NCBI GenBank assembly: GCA_035272605.1
Contig: DATEQM010000242.1
Span: forward strand, 1-50,115
Length of the DNA stretch: 50,115 bases
Direction: 5' to 3'
Source of the DNA: JOPF136 sp035272605
GTDB lineage: Bacteria > Acidobacteriota > Terriglobia > Acidiferrales > UBA7541
In this document: positions 16,771 through 25,419 of the stretch, in pieces
How positions within the stretch are numbered: the first letter of the stretch is position 1
Layout: every line of letters begins with the position of its first letter
Position numbers and translations under genes: made by a program
Notes under the pieces: generated by a model
Databases searched by the model: none
What the model saw: the letters and a program-made list of their open reading frames with translations, nothing else
Told to the model about the DNA's origin: nothing

Positions 16771-16786
16771 CTGTCACTTTTGACAG
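16771..16786 (+). promoter_or_regulatory. CTGTCA-N4-TGACAG dyad, copy 7
   Basis: Perfect arms, centre CTTT. It is 503 bp before the DUF481 start and 350 bp from the divergent DUF4136-like gene. This leaves room for a long leader or an unrecognised small gene. Confidence 0.55.
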
Positions 16787-17082
16787 TTACACCCGGCGGG
16801 CGAGAAGGTCAGGATCTGTTAATCTAAATCCCGAACGCAGCTCGCACTACACCGGACCACGCTCGCATGGATCTGAACAACTCTGACAATGGCAACTTTT
16901 GGCTTCGGTGTGATCGGATTTTCCAGATCCTGGAAGCAGAAATCTCACACTGCCGAGAGTCTCCAGTTACATCAGGGCGTAATAAAGTTTGGCATCGCCC
17001 GTGTTGTCTGGGGATAGCCGCCACGCTGTTATCAGGAGTATCTCACTGGTTTTCCTCACGGAGGCTTCGTCGTGGGAACCAT

Positions 17083-17169
17083 GTGGTCTTAACGCATTGG
17101 CCCTTGAGCATTACCGTGGCGATGTTGCTTGCCATTATTGGCCTGGCGGGGCTTTCGTCCGCACTCTAG
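17083..17169 (+). CDS. Possible 28-residue single-helix membrane peptide
   Basis: GTG-started frame that encodes a single hydrophobic helix (ITVAMLLAIIGLAGLSSAL) after a short polar start. GGAGG lies about 17 nt upstream, too far for a good ribosome site. The composition stands out from the surrounding non-coding sequence and looks like the small membrane peptides that accompany transporters. Evidence is only composition and open frame, so this is tentative. Confidence 0.25.
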   Translation: MVLTHWPLSITVAMLLAIIGLAGLSSAL

Positions 17170-17289
17170 CACTGACATCAGCCATGATTGGGAAACTCAG
17201 AAGAATCACTCATGGCTCGGATAGGTCTGCTGGAGATAAGTCGTACGCTGGGATTCACTGCGATCTCGTTTCATCATAGGAGTCAAGAT

Positions 17290-18354
17290 ATGACGATTGG
17301 AATTGCTCCGTTCCCCGGCGCGCGCCGCTTTTTCCTCCTCGTGCCTCTCTTCGCGTGCCTCTGCTCTCCGGCCCAGGCCAAACGAAAAGACGTGGTCATC
17401 ATGAACAACGGCGACCATTTCACCGGGGAAGTCAAAGGCCTGCAAAACGGTTTGTTGTATGTGGAGACGGACTATGTGTCTGGCAAAATCGGGCTGGATT
17501 GGAATCAAGTGCAGTCGGTGGAGAGCACCGCAAGCTACCGGATTATCTTGAACAATGGCCGGAGACTGGAAGGTAATATTGAGAAAAACCCCGGTCCAGC
17601 TGGGCAGAACCAAGACTTCGTGATCCGCGAAGCGGCCGAGGAAGTGCGGATTCCTTCGGCGGAGATCACCAGCATCGAAATCAAGAAGGCCACGTTTTGG
17701 CGGCAACTGCAAGGGGCCATCGATTTCGGTTCCAGCTTTACCAGCGGCAATAATCAGGCAACACTGAACGCGGACACAAACGCGGCGTACAAGACCCCGG
17801 GATGGGAGGTCGCGACCTCGTTTGATTCAACATTTAGCGGCCAGACGGGAGCGGCCAAGACAAACCGCGAGGATTTGCAGGCCACGTTCACTAAATTTCT
17901 AAACAGAAATTCTTTCGTCGCAAGCCTCTCCGATTTCCTTCACAGCAGCCGGCAAGATTTGACCCTGCGCACCACCCTGGGTGAGGGGTATGGACGCTAT
18001 TTGAAACGGACCACGAGCTCCAATCTCGCCTGGCTGGGCGGCGTTGTGTACACCAACGCGTCCTTCAACACCGCGGCCGGGCAACCATCGGACCAGGATA
18101 TGGAGGGCGTGGTGGGTTTGCAATACAGCTTCGTTCGCTTCAACTTCGGTGATTTCAATTCTCAGGTGCTGGCATTTCCGGGGATCACCGACTCCGGCCG
18201 TATCCGCGCGACCACGAATAATGTCCTCACGATCAAACTCAGAAACAACTTTCATCTGGCCTTCACCTTTTGGGACAATTTCGACAGCAGGCCCCCGCTA
18301 ACGGCAAAAAAGAACGAACTGGGGACCAGTACTGGTATCGGGTGGTCTTTTTAG
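17290..18354 (+). CDS. DUF481 domain-containing outer-envelope protein
   Basis: A 354-residue exported protein. AGGAG lies 7 nt before the ATG at 17290 and a signal peptide ends at AQAKR. The first mature part (residues 40-130) repeats a beta pattern of GDHFTGEVKGLQNGLLYVETDY and GRRLEGNIEK, an SH3-like fold often placed before DUF481. The rest is a DUF481 region rich in alternating strands with many Asn, Thr and Phe (GGVVYTNASFNTAAGQ, NFHLAFTFWDNFDSRPP), ending in an aromatic residue (GIGWSF). The Phe terminus and strand pattern suggest an outer-membrane beta barrel. The function of the family is not known. Confidence 0.8.
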   Translation: MTIGIAPFPGARRFFLLVPLFACLCSPAQAKRKDVVIMNNGDHFTGEVKGLQNGLLYVETDYVSGKIGLDWNQVQSVESTASYRIILNNGRRLEGNIEKNPGPAGQNQDFVIREAAEEVRIPSAEITSIEIKKATFWRQLQGAIDFGSSFTSGNNQATLNADTNAAYKTPGWEVATSFDSTFSGQTGAAKTNREDLQATFTKFLNRNSFVASLSDFLHSSRQDLTLRTTLGEGYGRYLKRTTSSNLAWLGGVVYTNASFNTAAGQPSDQDMEGVVGLQYSFVRFNFGDFNSQVLAFPGITDSGRIRATTNNVLTIKLRNNFHLAFTFWDNFDSRPPLTAKKNELGTSTGIGWSF

Positions 18355-18899
18355 ATGACTCGCTCCTGCGGCCAGAGGTCCTATTCGGCGATCAATAGCC
18401 GGGAAATTCGGACCGCCCAGAACCCAGTGAGCCGAGGCGCACAGGCGGCTGCTCGCTCCAGACTTTGCAGAAAGGCGCGTGGTGCGAATTCGGTTAGTCC
18501 GCTTGCTCCTATATGTCTCCACTATAACGGACTGAAGTTAACTCATATCGAACAGCTCTCAAGACGTCTAAACTTCAAGTTTTGTTACACACCAACCTCG
18601 GCATCAAGTCCAGTATTTGTACCTGACCGCGGTCCGCATACGATTCGATTCTTCGACGGAGTCTCCGCGTGATTCCGCGAGGGTATAATTGCACTGTAGC
18701 TAGCAACAGTGACATAGCCATGCGTTTCTATAGTCCGGGAGCTCTCGCACGCACGGCCAGGATTCGGCACAGGTTTCAGTCGGCACGAGCGGCTGCGCGG
18801 AGCCCTCGACGTACTACGTTTTTACTACGGCAGGGCCAAGTCCGCGAAACAGGCTGTGCAATCGTCTGTAAGTGGCTAGAATAGAGGGAGAAAGACGCC
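18355..18899. other. AT-richer gene-free region before tRNA-Arg
   Basis: About 545 bp with no supported gene and visibly lower GC than the neighbouring coding parts. Short frames inside it are not protein-like. A TAGAAT at 18877-18882 lies 18 nt before the tRNA and could be its -10 element, with only a weak -35 (TGTGCA, 18855-18860). No integrase or attachment-site duplication is seen next to the tRNA. Confidence 0.4.
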
Positions 18900-18976
18900 G
18901 CGCCCGTAGCTCAGGTGGATAGAGCGTCTGCCTTCTAAGCAGAGGGTCGGGAGTTCGAATCTCCCCGGGCGCGCCA
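18900..18976 (+). tRNA. tRNA-Arg (anticodon TCT)
   Basis: Complete cloverleaf. Acceptor stem GCGCCCG pairs with CGGGCGC. The D arm is GCTC...GAGC. Anticodon stem TCTGC/GCAGA closes the loop CTTCTAA with anticodon TCT. The T arm is GGGAG-TTCGAAT-CTCCC. The 3' CCA is encoded. It reads AGA codons, which are rare in such a high-GC genome. Confidence 0.96.
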
Positions 18977-19016
18977 CATTGTTCGACGACGGTCGAGGCG
19001 GAGCGCGACTCCCGTC

Positions 19017-19742
19017 TCAGGCGGTCGAGGATCGCGCCACTCGGAAACCATAATCGGCGTATTGGAACTCCGGCGGGATACTCGAGCGCGCCGCCGTGCG
19101 CGCGACCTTGATCTGGTGCCGCCACGAGCCGCCTCGCGACGCTCGTCGGCTGCCGTGGGCGGGCCCTCGCGGATTTCGTTCGGGAGAGAAGCTGTAGTAG
19201 CCCGCGTCGTACCAGTCGAAGCACCATTCGTGCACGTTGTCGCCCAGATTGAAGAGCCCGTACGCGTTGGGCGGATACAGTCCCACGGGCTCAGGCCCGT
19301 TCTTCCAACGCCCCGCGTAATTGGGAACCTGCTCGGGAGGCGCGTCTCCCCACGGGTACAGCCGCTGTTCGGCGCCGCCGCGAGCGGCGCGTTCCCACTC
19401 GGCTTCGGTAGGCAAGCGATAGGGCTGGCCAGTCGCGCCACTCAGCCACTCGCAATACGCCACGGCCTCATGCCAGGACACCGCGACGACCGGTATCTTC
19501 GGACCGTTGAAATTTGGATCGTTCCAGCACAGCGGCTTGGGAGAACGCGTCGCGGCAAGGAAGCAGGCGTACTCCTCGTTCGCAACTTGGCAAGCAGCAA
19601 GCTCGAATGCGTCCACCCACACGCGATGCACCAGCTTTTCGTCATCGCGCCCGATTTCGCAGCCCATCAGGAACCACCCCGCCGGCACAGCCACCATCAC
19701 CGGTTCGATGACTTCGATCTGGGCCTTGGGAGAGGCTGCCAT
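19017..19742 (-). CDS. SUMF1/FGE-sulfatase-modifying-factor family protein lacking the active-site cysteines
   Basis: A 241-residue protein of the formylglycine-generating enzyme fold. Family marks are VPAGWFLMG (19-27), PVVAVSWHEAVAYCEWL (84-100), RLPTEAEWERAARGG (109-123), DNVHEWCFDWY and the closing RGGSW...YGFRVAR. In true FGE the segment after RGGS carries two copper-binding cysteines. Here it reads RGGSWRHQIKVARTAARSS with none, so sulfatase activation is not expected. Members of this group act as non-catalytic or differently catalytic modules. No signal peptide is seen. The start at 19742 is chosen, though the frame extends to a possible TTG at 19775. No sulfatase gene is near. rpiA lies just upstream on the same strand. 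Confidence 0.85.
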   Translation of the reverse strand: MAASPKAQIEVIEPVMVAVPAGWFLMGCEIGRDDEKLVHRVWVDAFELAACQVANEEYACFLAATRSPKPLCWNDPNFNGPKIPVVAVSWHEAVAYCEWLSGATGQPYRLPTEAEWERAARGGAEQRLYPWGDAPPEQVPNYAGRWKNGPEPVGLYPPNAYGLFNLGDNVHEWCFDWYDAGYYSFSPERNPRGPAHGSRRASRGGSWRHQIKVARTAARSSIPPEFQYADYGFRVARSSTA

Positions 19743-19822
19743 GGCTTTTCCACTCACACGATTCCCTGCAACCAACGCGCGCCGGCAATCCGTGAGTCCA
19801 ATTGCGCGGCACGGCCCGAACC

Positions 19823-20512
19823 TTACTTGTGAAGCGTTACCACTTCCGCGCCATCCGCGATCAGGGCCATCTCCGCCATGTGCAGAAACAGGCCGTGCTC
19901 CACCACGCCGATAATCTGCCGAATCGAAGCCGCCAGCGCGTCCGGATCCTGGATTTCCGCGCTCGCGCAGTCGAGAATCAGGTTCCCCTCGTCCGTGATG
20001 AATTCAGCTCCCGTCTTCAGCCGCCGGATCTTGGAGGGAAGGCCCAGCGCTAACAGTTTTCTCGCCACCAGCGGCGCGGCCATCGGAATCACTTCCACGG
20101 GCAAGGGAAACTTGCCCAGCCGCTTCACCACTTTCGTCGAGTCGGCAACGACGATGAATCTCTTGGCGGCGCTGGCCACGATCTTCTCGCGCAGCAGCGC
20201 TCCCCCGCCGCCTTTGATGAGCGCCAGCCCCGGACCAACCTCATCCGCACCGTCAATCGCCACATCAATTTCCGGGCACTGCTGCAAATCAATGATGGGA
20301 ATGGACAGGGATTTCGCAAGCTCCTCGCTTGCTTTCGACGAAGAGATGCCGCGGACTCGAAGACCGCGCTGCACTTTTTCCCCGAGCAGCCGGATGAATT
20401 GGGTCGCCGTCGAACCCGTTCCCAGCCCCACCACCATCCCATCGGAAATGAATTCCAGACTCTTTTGTGCGGCAAGCCTTTTTGCGTCGTCGGTACTTTG
20501 AGCGGAAGTCAT
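19823..20512 (-). CDS. rpiA: Ribose-5-phosphate isomerase A
   Basis: Cytoplasmic enzyme of the non-oxidative pentose phosphate pathway. It interconverts ribose 5-phosphate and ribulose 5-phosphate. The 229-aa length is normal. Visible motifs are the substrate-binding GLGTGSTA (29-36), DGADEV with Asp87 and Asp90, IKGGGGALLREK with Lys100 and the catalytic Glu109, and the late EVIPMA segment. The frame extends upstream to 20584, but family alignments begin near MTSAQSTDDAKRLAAQ, so the start at 20512 is preferred. It probably shares a transcript with the SUMF1-family gene, which begins 80 bp downstream. Confidence 0.95.
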   Translation of the reverse strand: MTSAQSTDDAKRLAAQKSLEFISDGMVVGLGTGSTATQFIRLLGEKVQRGLRVRGISSSKASEELAKSLSIPIIDLQQCPEIDVAIDGADEVGPGLALIKGGGGALLREKIVASAAKRFIVVADSTKVVKRLGKFPLPVEVIPMAAPLVARKLLALGLPSKIRRLKTGAEFITDEGNLILDCASAEIQDPDALAASIRQIIGVVEHGLFLHMAEMALIADGAEVVTLHK

Positions 20513-20777
20513 AGCAGCCTGTAATGCGGGGGGAACTCCCCGGCACTCGTCTCGATTCGCATGTTCGTTTCCATGGTCGTCCACGAACGGCGGCCACAGT
20601 CTATCTCGATTTTCTTCCCCCTGCCTTCCTTTGTTCCTTGCTGGCTGGGCGCACCGGATTCCAATGGAGATCTGAAAGCCCCTCCGCCCGCCCGAGCTGG
20701 CCGACGTGCTCCAGCGCTATCTCGGTAAGTGGCCCTAGGCATAGCTCCGCCGTTGAGCTCCGGCCTCGTCCCCGCGC

Positions 20778-21647
20778 TCAGTCCTTCGGCTTGTCTTTGG
20801 ACTTCTCGGCCTTTTCCGGCTTGGACTTGCCCTCATGCGATTGCTTACCCTTCTGCTGTTTCGCCGGCTTTTCCGCGCTCTTTTCGTTTCTGGGCCTGTC
20901 GGCCTCATGTTCGTTCTCGGCCCGTGCCGGAACCGCGCCGGAGCCATGGAACTCGCCCGGCCTGGAGGTTGCGGCCACCGACGGCCTCCCGTGGTTCGCC
21001 GATGCCAGCATCTCGCGATTCGTGCTGGCCATGTGCTCGTGTTCCATTTGCGACGAGGTCGCGGCCGTATGCCGCTCGTGTTCCGCATCGCGCTCCTCCG
21101 CGGTCGGCCGCGCGGCCACTCCGCCGGCGCCGCCGTTGAAGCTGGCGCGGCTCACCTCACCGTGCTCGACCACTTCGGTGTGGTAGGAATTGTGGATCAC
21201 CGCCACATTTACGTTGGCCACCGCACGGTTGTAGTAGAACGCCCCGCCCCGCCAGTACCCACCGGCAAAACCAACTCCCGTGTAGCCGAAGCCATAGTTG
21301 ATGCCGCCATAAAATCCCACTTGCGGCCCCCAGTATCCGGTGTGCCACAGGTAGACTCCGCCCCCCCAGCCCCAGTAGCCGGGCGTCCAGAGCAGGCCGA
21401 CCGCCGGTGGCTCAACCCAGGTCCCGGGAACCCAGTAGTAGCCGTCCGGGCCATACGCCCAATAGCCCGGCGTCCACAAATAACCCGGCCCCGGAATCAC
21501 CGGCTGAGCGTAGACGGGCAGCACAGGCGGCCCCACGCGAACCGAGATACCGACCGCAACCTGCGCCGAGGAAGGGGAGGGAACGGCCAGTATCAGTATC
21601 ACTAAGGAAGCCAGAATGACCCAGTGGATCGATTTTAGAGAGTTCAT
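20778..21647 (-). CDS. YXWGXW-repeat secreted protein
   Basis: A 289-residue exported protein. The start at 21647 has AGGAGA about 10 nt upstream and a signal peptide ending in SSAQ. Residues 45-135 hold several copies of an aromatic repeat (YLWTPGYWAYGPDG, YWVPGTWVEPPA, LLWTPGYWGWGGG, YLWHTGYWGPQVG), the YXWGXW repeat family. A beta-rich stretch follows. Residues 185-289 are highly charged: first Glu/His/Arg, then a Lys-rich tail (EKPAKQQKGKQ, then KPEKAEKSKDK). Such proteins are envelope-located and of unknown role. The basic tail could bind nucleic acid or polyanionic polymer. An upstream extension of the frame to 22151 is not supported. Confidence 0.8.
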   Translation of the reverse strand: MNSLKSIHWVILASLVILILAVPSPSSAQVAVGISVRVGPPVLPVYAQPVIPGPGYLWTPGYWAYGPDGYYWVPGTWVEPPAVGLLWTPGYWGWGGGVYLWHTGYWGPQVGFYGGINYGFGYTGVGFAGGYWRGGAFYYNRAVANVNVAVIHNSYHTEVVEHGEVSRASFNGGAGGVAARPTAEERDAEHERHTAATSSQMEHEHMASTNREMLASANHGRPSVAATSRPGEFHGSGAVPARAENEHEADRPRNEKSAEKPAKQQKGKQSHEGKSKPEKAEKSKDKPKD

Positions 21648-22186
21648 GGTTCTCACGTCTCCTGTTCCGCGTTTGTGACACTTTGGTCTTCGCCCCCGGT
21701 GCCTGGGCCGCGCCGCGGGGCAGAGTACTCTCCTTATTAGAACACTGTTTTTCAGCGCAAGTTGCACCGCCCGGCATAGGCGATTCCTCGCGAACCGGCC
21801 GTGCCTTTGTGATTCGCGCTCTGGGATGAGCAGCGATCGCCTGCCCGGGAAATGCGCTTGGCCGGATACCGGACCCCCTGCGTCGTTTCCGTTATCCGCG
21901 AGCGTGGAACAGTACCTTCGTTCCATTGCACAGGTCCTCGCTCCCGCATATCTTTGTGTCAAAGGGCTTCCCTTCATCGGGACTCCCGGCCCGCGTCGCT
22001 GCGGGCCGGCTCTCCGCAGCCCCGCCAGGCGAAGCTCGGCAACGTTGCGCCGCCCAGCTCCGCTCGCATCCAGGGATCGAGAGTGGAAGGGTCCGGCGTG
22101 GCAGCCCGCGGAGGCCGGCACGCTGCATGGTCCGCTGTCCCGTAACGGCACGCTGCCCAGCCATTGAGGTGCTCGGAAGGAGATGC
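21648..22186. other. Divergent intergenic region
   Basis: 539 bp between the YXWGXW gene and the PilZ gene, which read away from each other. Long frames run through it on both strands but lack ribosome sites at plausible starts. I see no dyad copy, RNA gene or clear promoter. Confidence 0.4.
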
Positions 22187-23041
22187 ATGAAGGTCCAGAA
22201 TGACCGGCAAGGCGACCGTATTTCCATCGCCATGCCCATCCAGGTCTTTGGCACGGAGATTACCGGCCAGGACTTCGTGGAAATGACGCAAACGCGCCTG
22301 CTCTTCCGCGACGGGGCCGCCATCGAACTTACCCACAGATTGGCTCCCATGCAGCAGATCACCGTCCGCAACCTGGCCATGGGCACGGAAGCGGCGGCGA
22401 GAGTCATCGGAGAAGTGAGCGGACGTCCCAACGCGCGCGTCTACGGAATCGCCCTGCTCGAGCCGGACCTCAAGTTCTGGAACGTGAACTTTCCCGGCGC
22501 CGGCGAGTCGGAAGCATCCGGCTCACAGTGCTGGCTGGAGTGCGGTGGCTGTGCCGGGCGCGAACTGGCCAGCCTCAGCATGCTCGAGTGCGATGTCTTC
22601 CAGGCCACCCGCAGTCTCACTCGTCCCTGCAAGTGGTGCGAGTCGGACACGGTGTGGCAGTTGGCGTCTCATGAAGCCGCCGGAGAAAAGCGTTCCTCCG
22701 CCGAGCCGCCGAAAATGACGCGTGTCCAGCCCGCCGCCCAACCTTCCAAGGGCTGCAACGCCCGCAAGCACAGCCGCGTCCAGATGAAGATGACCGCGTG
22801 CGTCCATGAGCCCGGGTACTCGACCGAGGAAATCGTCCAGGTCGAAAATGTTTCTCGCGGCGGGCTGAGCTTCCTTAGTGCGAATGGGTACGGATTGAAC
22901 TCTCTGATTGAGGTGGCCGCTCCCTACATGAAGGGAAGCGACAACGTCTTTTCTCTCGCCCGCGTCCGGAGGGTCGAGCTCCAGCCGGACAAGAAACTCA
23001 AACTCTACGGCGTATCCTACGTCAATACTTCTTCCGCCTAG
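22187..23041 (+). CDS. PilZ / Cys-rich zinc-ribbon-like / PilZ protein
   Basis: A 284-residue cytoplasmic protein. The ATG at 22187 is preceded by GGAAGGAG. Residues 190-280 are a PilZ domain with both c-di-GMP motifs: RxxxR at Arg193-Arg197 (RKHSR) and NxSxxG at Asn221-Gly226 (NVSRGG). Residues 8-100 look like a second PilZ-type beta barrel (RISIAMPIQVFG, MQQITVRNLAMGTEA) without those motifs. Between them are two CxxC pairs (Cys119/122 and Cys148/151) plus Cys115 and Cys135, consistent with a zinc ribbon. It is likely a c-di-GMP effector. Its target is not evident because the gene stands alone. Confidence 0.8.
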   Translation: MKVQNDRQGDRISIAMPIQVFGTEITGQDFVEMTQTRLLFRDGAAIELTHRLAPMQQITVRNLAMGTEAAARVIGEVSGRPNARVYGIALLEPDLKFWNVNFPGAGESEASGSQCWLECGGCAGRELASLSMLECDVFQATRSLTRPCKWCESDTVWQLASHEAAGEKRSSAEPPKMTRVQPAAQPSKGCNARKHSRVQMKMTACVHEPGYSTEEIVQVENVSRGGLSFLSANGYGLNSLIEVAAPYMKGSDNVFSLARVRRVELQPDKKLKLYGVSYVNTSSA

Positions 23042-23077
23042 CCCGTCCGGAGCTGGTTCCCGACGGCTCGTCGCGGC

Positions 23078-23896
23078 TCACTTTGCCGAGAGCTGAAAAT
23101 TGACGTTCGTGTCGGCGTTGGCCTTGACTTCCACCTTCTTATCGATCGTGATCGGTTCGGAGTAGAAAAATCGCTTGGTCATCTGTTGCGTGCCTACGTC
23201 GAGAGTTTGCGCCTCGCGAGCAACCTTCCAGCCCTCGTGCCACGCTGCAATTTCGTAGCTCCCGGGCGGCACGTCCGTGATGCGGAAGGCTCCATGTTCG
23301 TCCGTAATGGCGATGTACGGCTGGCGAGTGACGATCACGATGCCGTTCATCCAGGTATGGCCGGCGTTGCACTTCATATCGATTACTCCCGGCGTTTCCA
23401 TGGTCCGCTTGAGGTACTGGTTCTGAAAGGGAAACGGCAAATTGAAGCTGGCCGCGCCCGTCATCTGCACGGTATGGAGGATGGGGTCGCTGCTCTTGAT
23501 CATGTATTCGCCGTGCAGCGGGACCAAGGAGATGTGAGGAACGTACCGGCATTGCCGCTGGTCGAGTGTCCTTCGGGATTCCGGCAGATCCATCGCCTTG
23601 CCCCGCGTGATGTCTTTCAAATAGACCACCGTGTTGGCCACGCCGCCGTCGCTGTCCACGATGATCCTTTCCAGATCCCTGATCTTCGTTCCCTCCGGGT
23701 CGCAGACTTCGGGGTTCTTCGTGATCGCCACGCTGGGAGGCTTCACACGTGGTCCTACCCACTTCACCGTGCCGGAGATTGTCCCCCCGTCGCTCACCGT
23801 GATGACGTCGTACACCGCTTGCGGGATTGCAGAAGAAGCTGCCAGGAAGAGAATGACGGATGGGCACAGCCAGACGAGCCCTCTGGAAAGTTTCAT
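23078..23896 (-). CDS. Cupredoxin-like protein with carboxypeptidase-regulatory-like domain
   Basis: A 272-residue exported protein. The ATG at 23896 follows GGAGGG at 10 nt and starts a signal peptide ending near AIPQA. The first half is a beta domain opening with ISGTVKWVG. The central part is cupredoxin-like with candidate copper ligands His141 (HTVQ), Cys176, His180 and Met183 (CNAGHTWM). Residues 190-225 are a small carboxypeptidase-regulatory-like repeat (ITDEHGAFRITDVPPGSYEIAAWHEGW). The same architecture recurs at 29289, inside the cytochrome oxidase cluster, so the two are paralogues. It may be a periplasmic electron carrier or copper-binding protein. The frame extends upstream to 24397 without support. 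Confidence 0.75.
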   Translation of the reverse strand: MKLSRGLVWLCPSVILFLAASSAIPQAVYDVITVSDGGTISGTVKWVGPRVKPPSVAITKNPEVCDPEGTKIRDLERIIVDSDGGVANTVVYLKDITRGKAMDLPESRRTLDQRQCRYVPHISLVPLHGEYMIKSSDPILHTVQMTGAASFNLPFPFQNQYLKRTMETPGVIDMKCNAGHTWMNGIVIVTRQPYIAITDEHGAFRITDVPPGSYEIAAWHEGWKVAREAQTLDVGTQQMTKRFFYSEPITIDKKVEVKANADTNVNFQLSAK

Positions 23897-24087
23897 GATG
23901 ATTTCCCTCCGAGCAAACGCCCTGACGTTTAGATTTCGATCGGAACGGGAACCCTCGGCAATCGGAGTTCTGAGGATATTCCCTAGAGCAGCCGCCTGCC
24001 AGACCAGATCATTTTCTCGGTCGCGTATCTGGTAACAGACAGGCTGGCACCGGCCTCCGCGGCGCAATCGCCTAACCTGCGGATCCT

Positions 24088-25419
24088 CTATGGTTTGCGG
24101 GCATCCAGGAAGGCTTCGGGAGGATCCAGCGAACACTGTTGCCAGAATCCCGCCTCGGAAAGTTGGCCGTCGTGCAGCCGTTTGAGGTCTGCCAGGGTTA
24201 CCGCGATCTGTCCGCCGTCGGCCGCGTCGAATACGATCACGATTCCGGCCACGGATTCCCCGCTCGCCGCGACTTTCGCGTACTCCGCTTCCAGAACAGA
24301 TTTTGCAAAGTCGCGTTTCTCCCGCGGCGACGACGCCAGGCCCGCCGTGGGCTCTACCGAAATGGCTCTTACCATTTTTCCGCGCAATGCCTGCCAATCC
24401 CCGGGAAACGGGCTGACGCTCTCGCGCGTCACCCGGAAAGTTACCCCGGGAGTCGCGCCGGTCTCCGCCGCCTTGCCCGGTGTCTCCGCGAATCCCTCCG
24501 GCATCTCCACTTGTTCGCGGCGTATCCAGCCCCGCGAAGCCCCGGAGATTTGAACATGCACCCAGGCCGGCTCTGCCTCCAGGATCTGGAACTCGTCCTC
24601 CGCCTCGGCGCGGAAAAGAACTTGTGCGCTCGTTTGAGGCTTGGAGTAAACGGGCGTTCCGGAATGTCGAACCGCGGCCAGATTCTGCGGGTGTGCTTGA
24701 TTCCGCAGAATCTCTTCCAGGTTCTGGGCCAGGTCCCGGAGCTCGCTGGCATGCTTCTCCGCCTGCTCCTGCTCGAGCGAGGCGGCGGCCGCCTCGCCGC
24801 TCGGCGTGTTCGCTGCTCCCGGCCCTCCCGCACGCGCCACACCGGCAGGCGCCGGAAGCCCCGGCGGTTCGACTCGGCCGGAGAACGGATGACCCGGCAG
24901 TGGCGCTTCGGGCGCGGGAGGAAACCCCGGCGGAGCGGCTTGTGGCGACGGAGCGGAAAATCCCCGGGGAGCGTAACTTGGCCGCGCCTGCGTCCCCTCG
25001 GGCTCCAGCACGTCACTAAGCCTGTCGAGCAGGTCCCCTTCCAACCGCCCGTTCGATGGCAGCGTGCGATATCCCGATTTCGCCGGATTCGCGTCCGAAT
25101 ACCAGGCGGTCACCTTGGCGGTCACGCGGACCAGCGTTCCGCCGGAACTCGCCGGGCTCACCTTGATCGAGCATTCGTAGAAGCCGCTCTTGTAGCGCTC
25201 CAGAGGCTGCTCGGTGCTGCCCACGAAGCCATCCAGAGTGGGCAGCCGGCCTTTCGCAGTCGGGCGAATTTGGGCCAGGGCCTTTTCCACCTCCTCCTGA
25301 GAATGGGGGTACGTCCGCTCGATCCCGGCAGACTGCGCCGCGGCCATAGCTCCCCACCAAAGGAGGATAGCCAGCAGAACTGGCCCTCGAGAGCGCGCCG
25401 AAAAGAAATTTCTTCTCAC
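24088..25419 (-). CDS. SH3-domain secreted protein, downstream partner
   Basis: A 443-residue exported protein. The GTG at 25419 overlaps the stop of the upstream gene (GTGA), which indicates translational coupling. After the signal peptide (residues 11-29), residues 30-140 form a domain with FYECSIKVSPASSGGTLVRVTAKVTAWYSD. A Pro/Ala/Gly-rich linker and a short coiled-coil helix (215-242) come next. Residues 254-306 are a bacterial SH3 domain (GTPVYSKPQ, AWVHVQISGASRGWIRREQV). The C-terminal 130 residues contain a helix-strand domain (IVIVFDAADGGQIAVTLADLKRLH). The SH3 module suggests binding to peptidoglycan or another envelope ligand. Function unknown. Confidence 0.75.
   Translation of the reverse strand: MRRNFFSARSRGPVLLAILLWWGAMAAAQSAGIERTYPHSQEEVEKALAQIRPTAKGRLPTLDGFVGSTEQPLERYKSGFYECSIKVSPASSGGTLVRVTAKVTAWYSDANPAKSGYRTLPSNGRLEGDLLDRLSDVLEPEGTQARPSYAPRGFSAPSPQAAPPGFPPAPEAPLPGHPFSGRVEPPGLPAPAGVARAGGPGAANTPSGEAAAASLEQEQAEKHASELRDLAQNLEEILRNQAHPQNLAAVRHSGTPVYSKPQTSAQVLFRAEAEDEFQILEAEPAWVHVQISGASRGWIRREQVEMPEGFAETPGKAAETGATPGVTFRVTRESVSPFPGDWQALRGKMVRAISVEPTAGLASSPREKRDFAKSVLEAEYAKVAASGESVAGIVIVFDAADGGQIAVTLADLKRLHDGQLSEAGFWQQCSLDPPEAFLDARKP

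Larger units (their letters stand above)
16421..17289. other. Long region without an assured gene
   Basis: About 870 bp, less GC-rich than its surroundings. It carries dyad copy 7 at 16771-16786 and one short hydrophobic frame (17083-17169, listed separately). Open frames elsewhere in it have no ribosome site and no protein-like composition. A non-coding RNA could lie here, but I cannot show one. Confidence 0.35.

Noticed and set aside
18900..19016. tRNA-Arg as an integration site for a mobile element
   Set aside because: No integrase, no repeat of the tRNA 3' end and no transfer genes were seen on either side. The neighbours are ordinary chromosomal genes.
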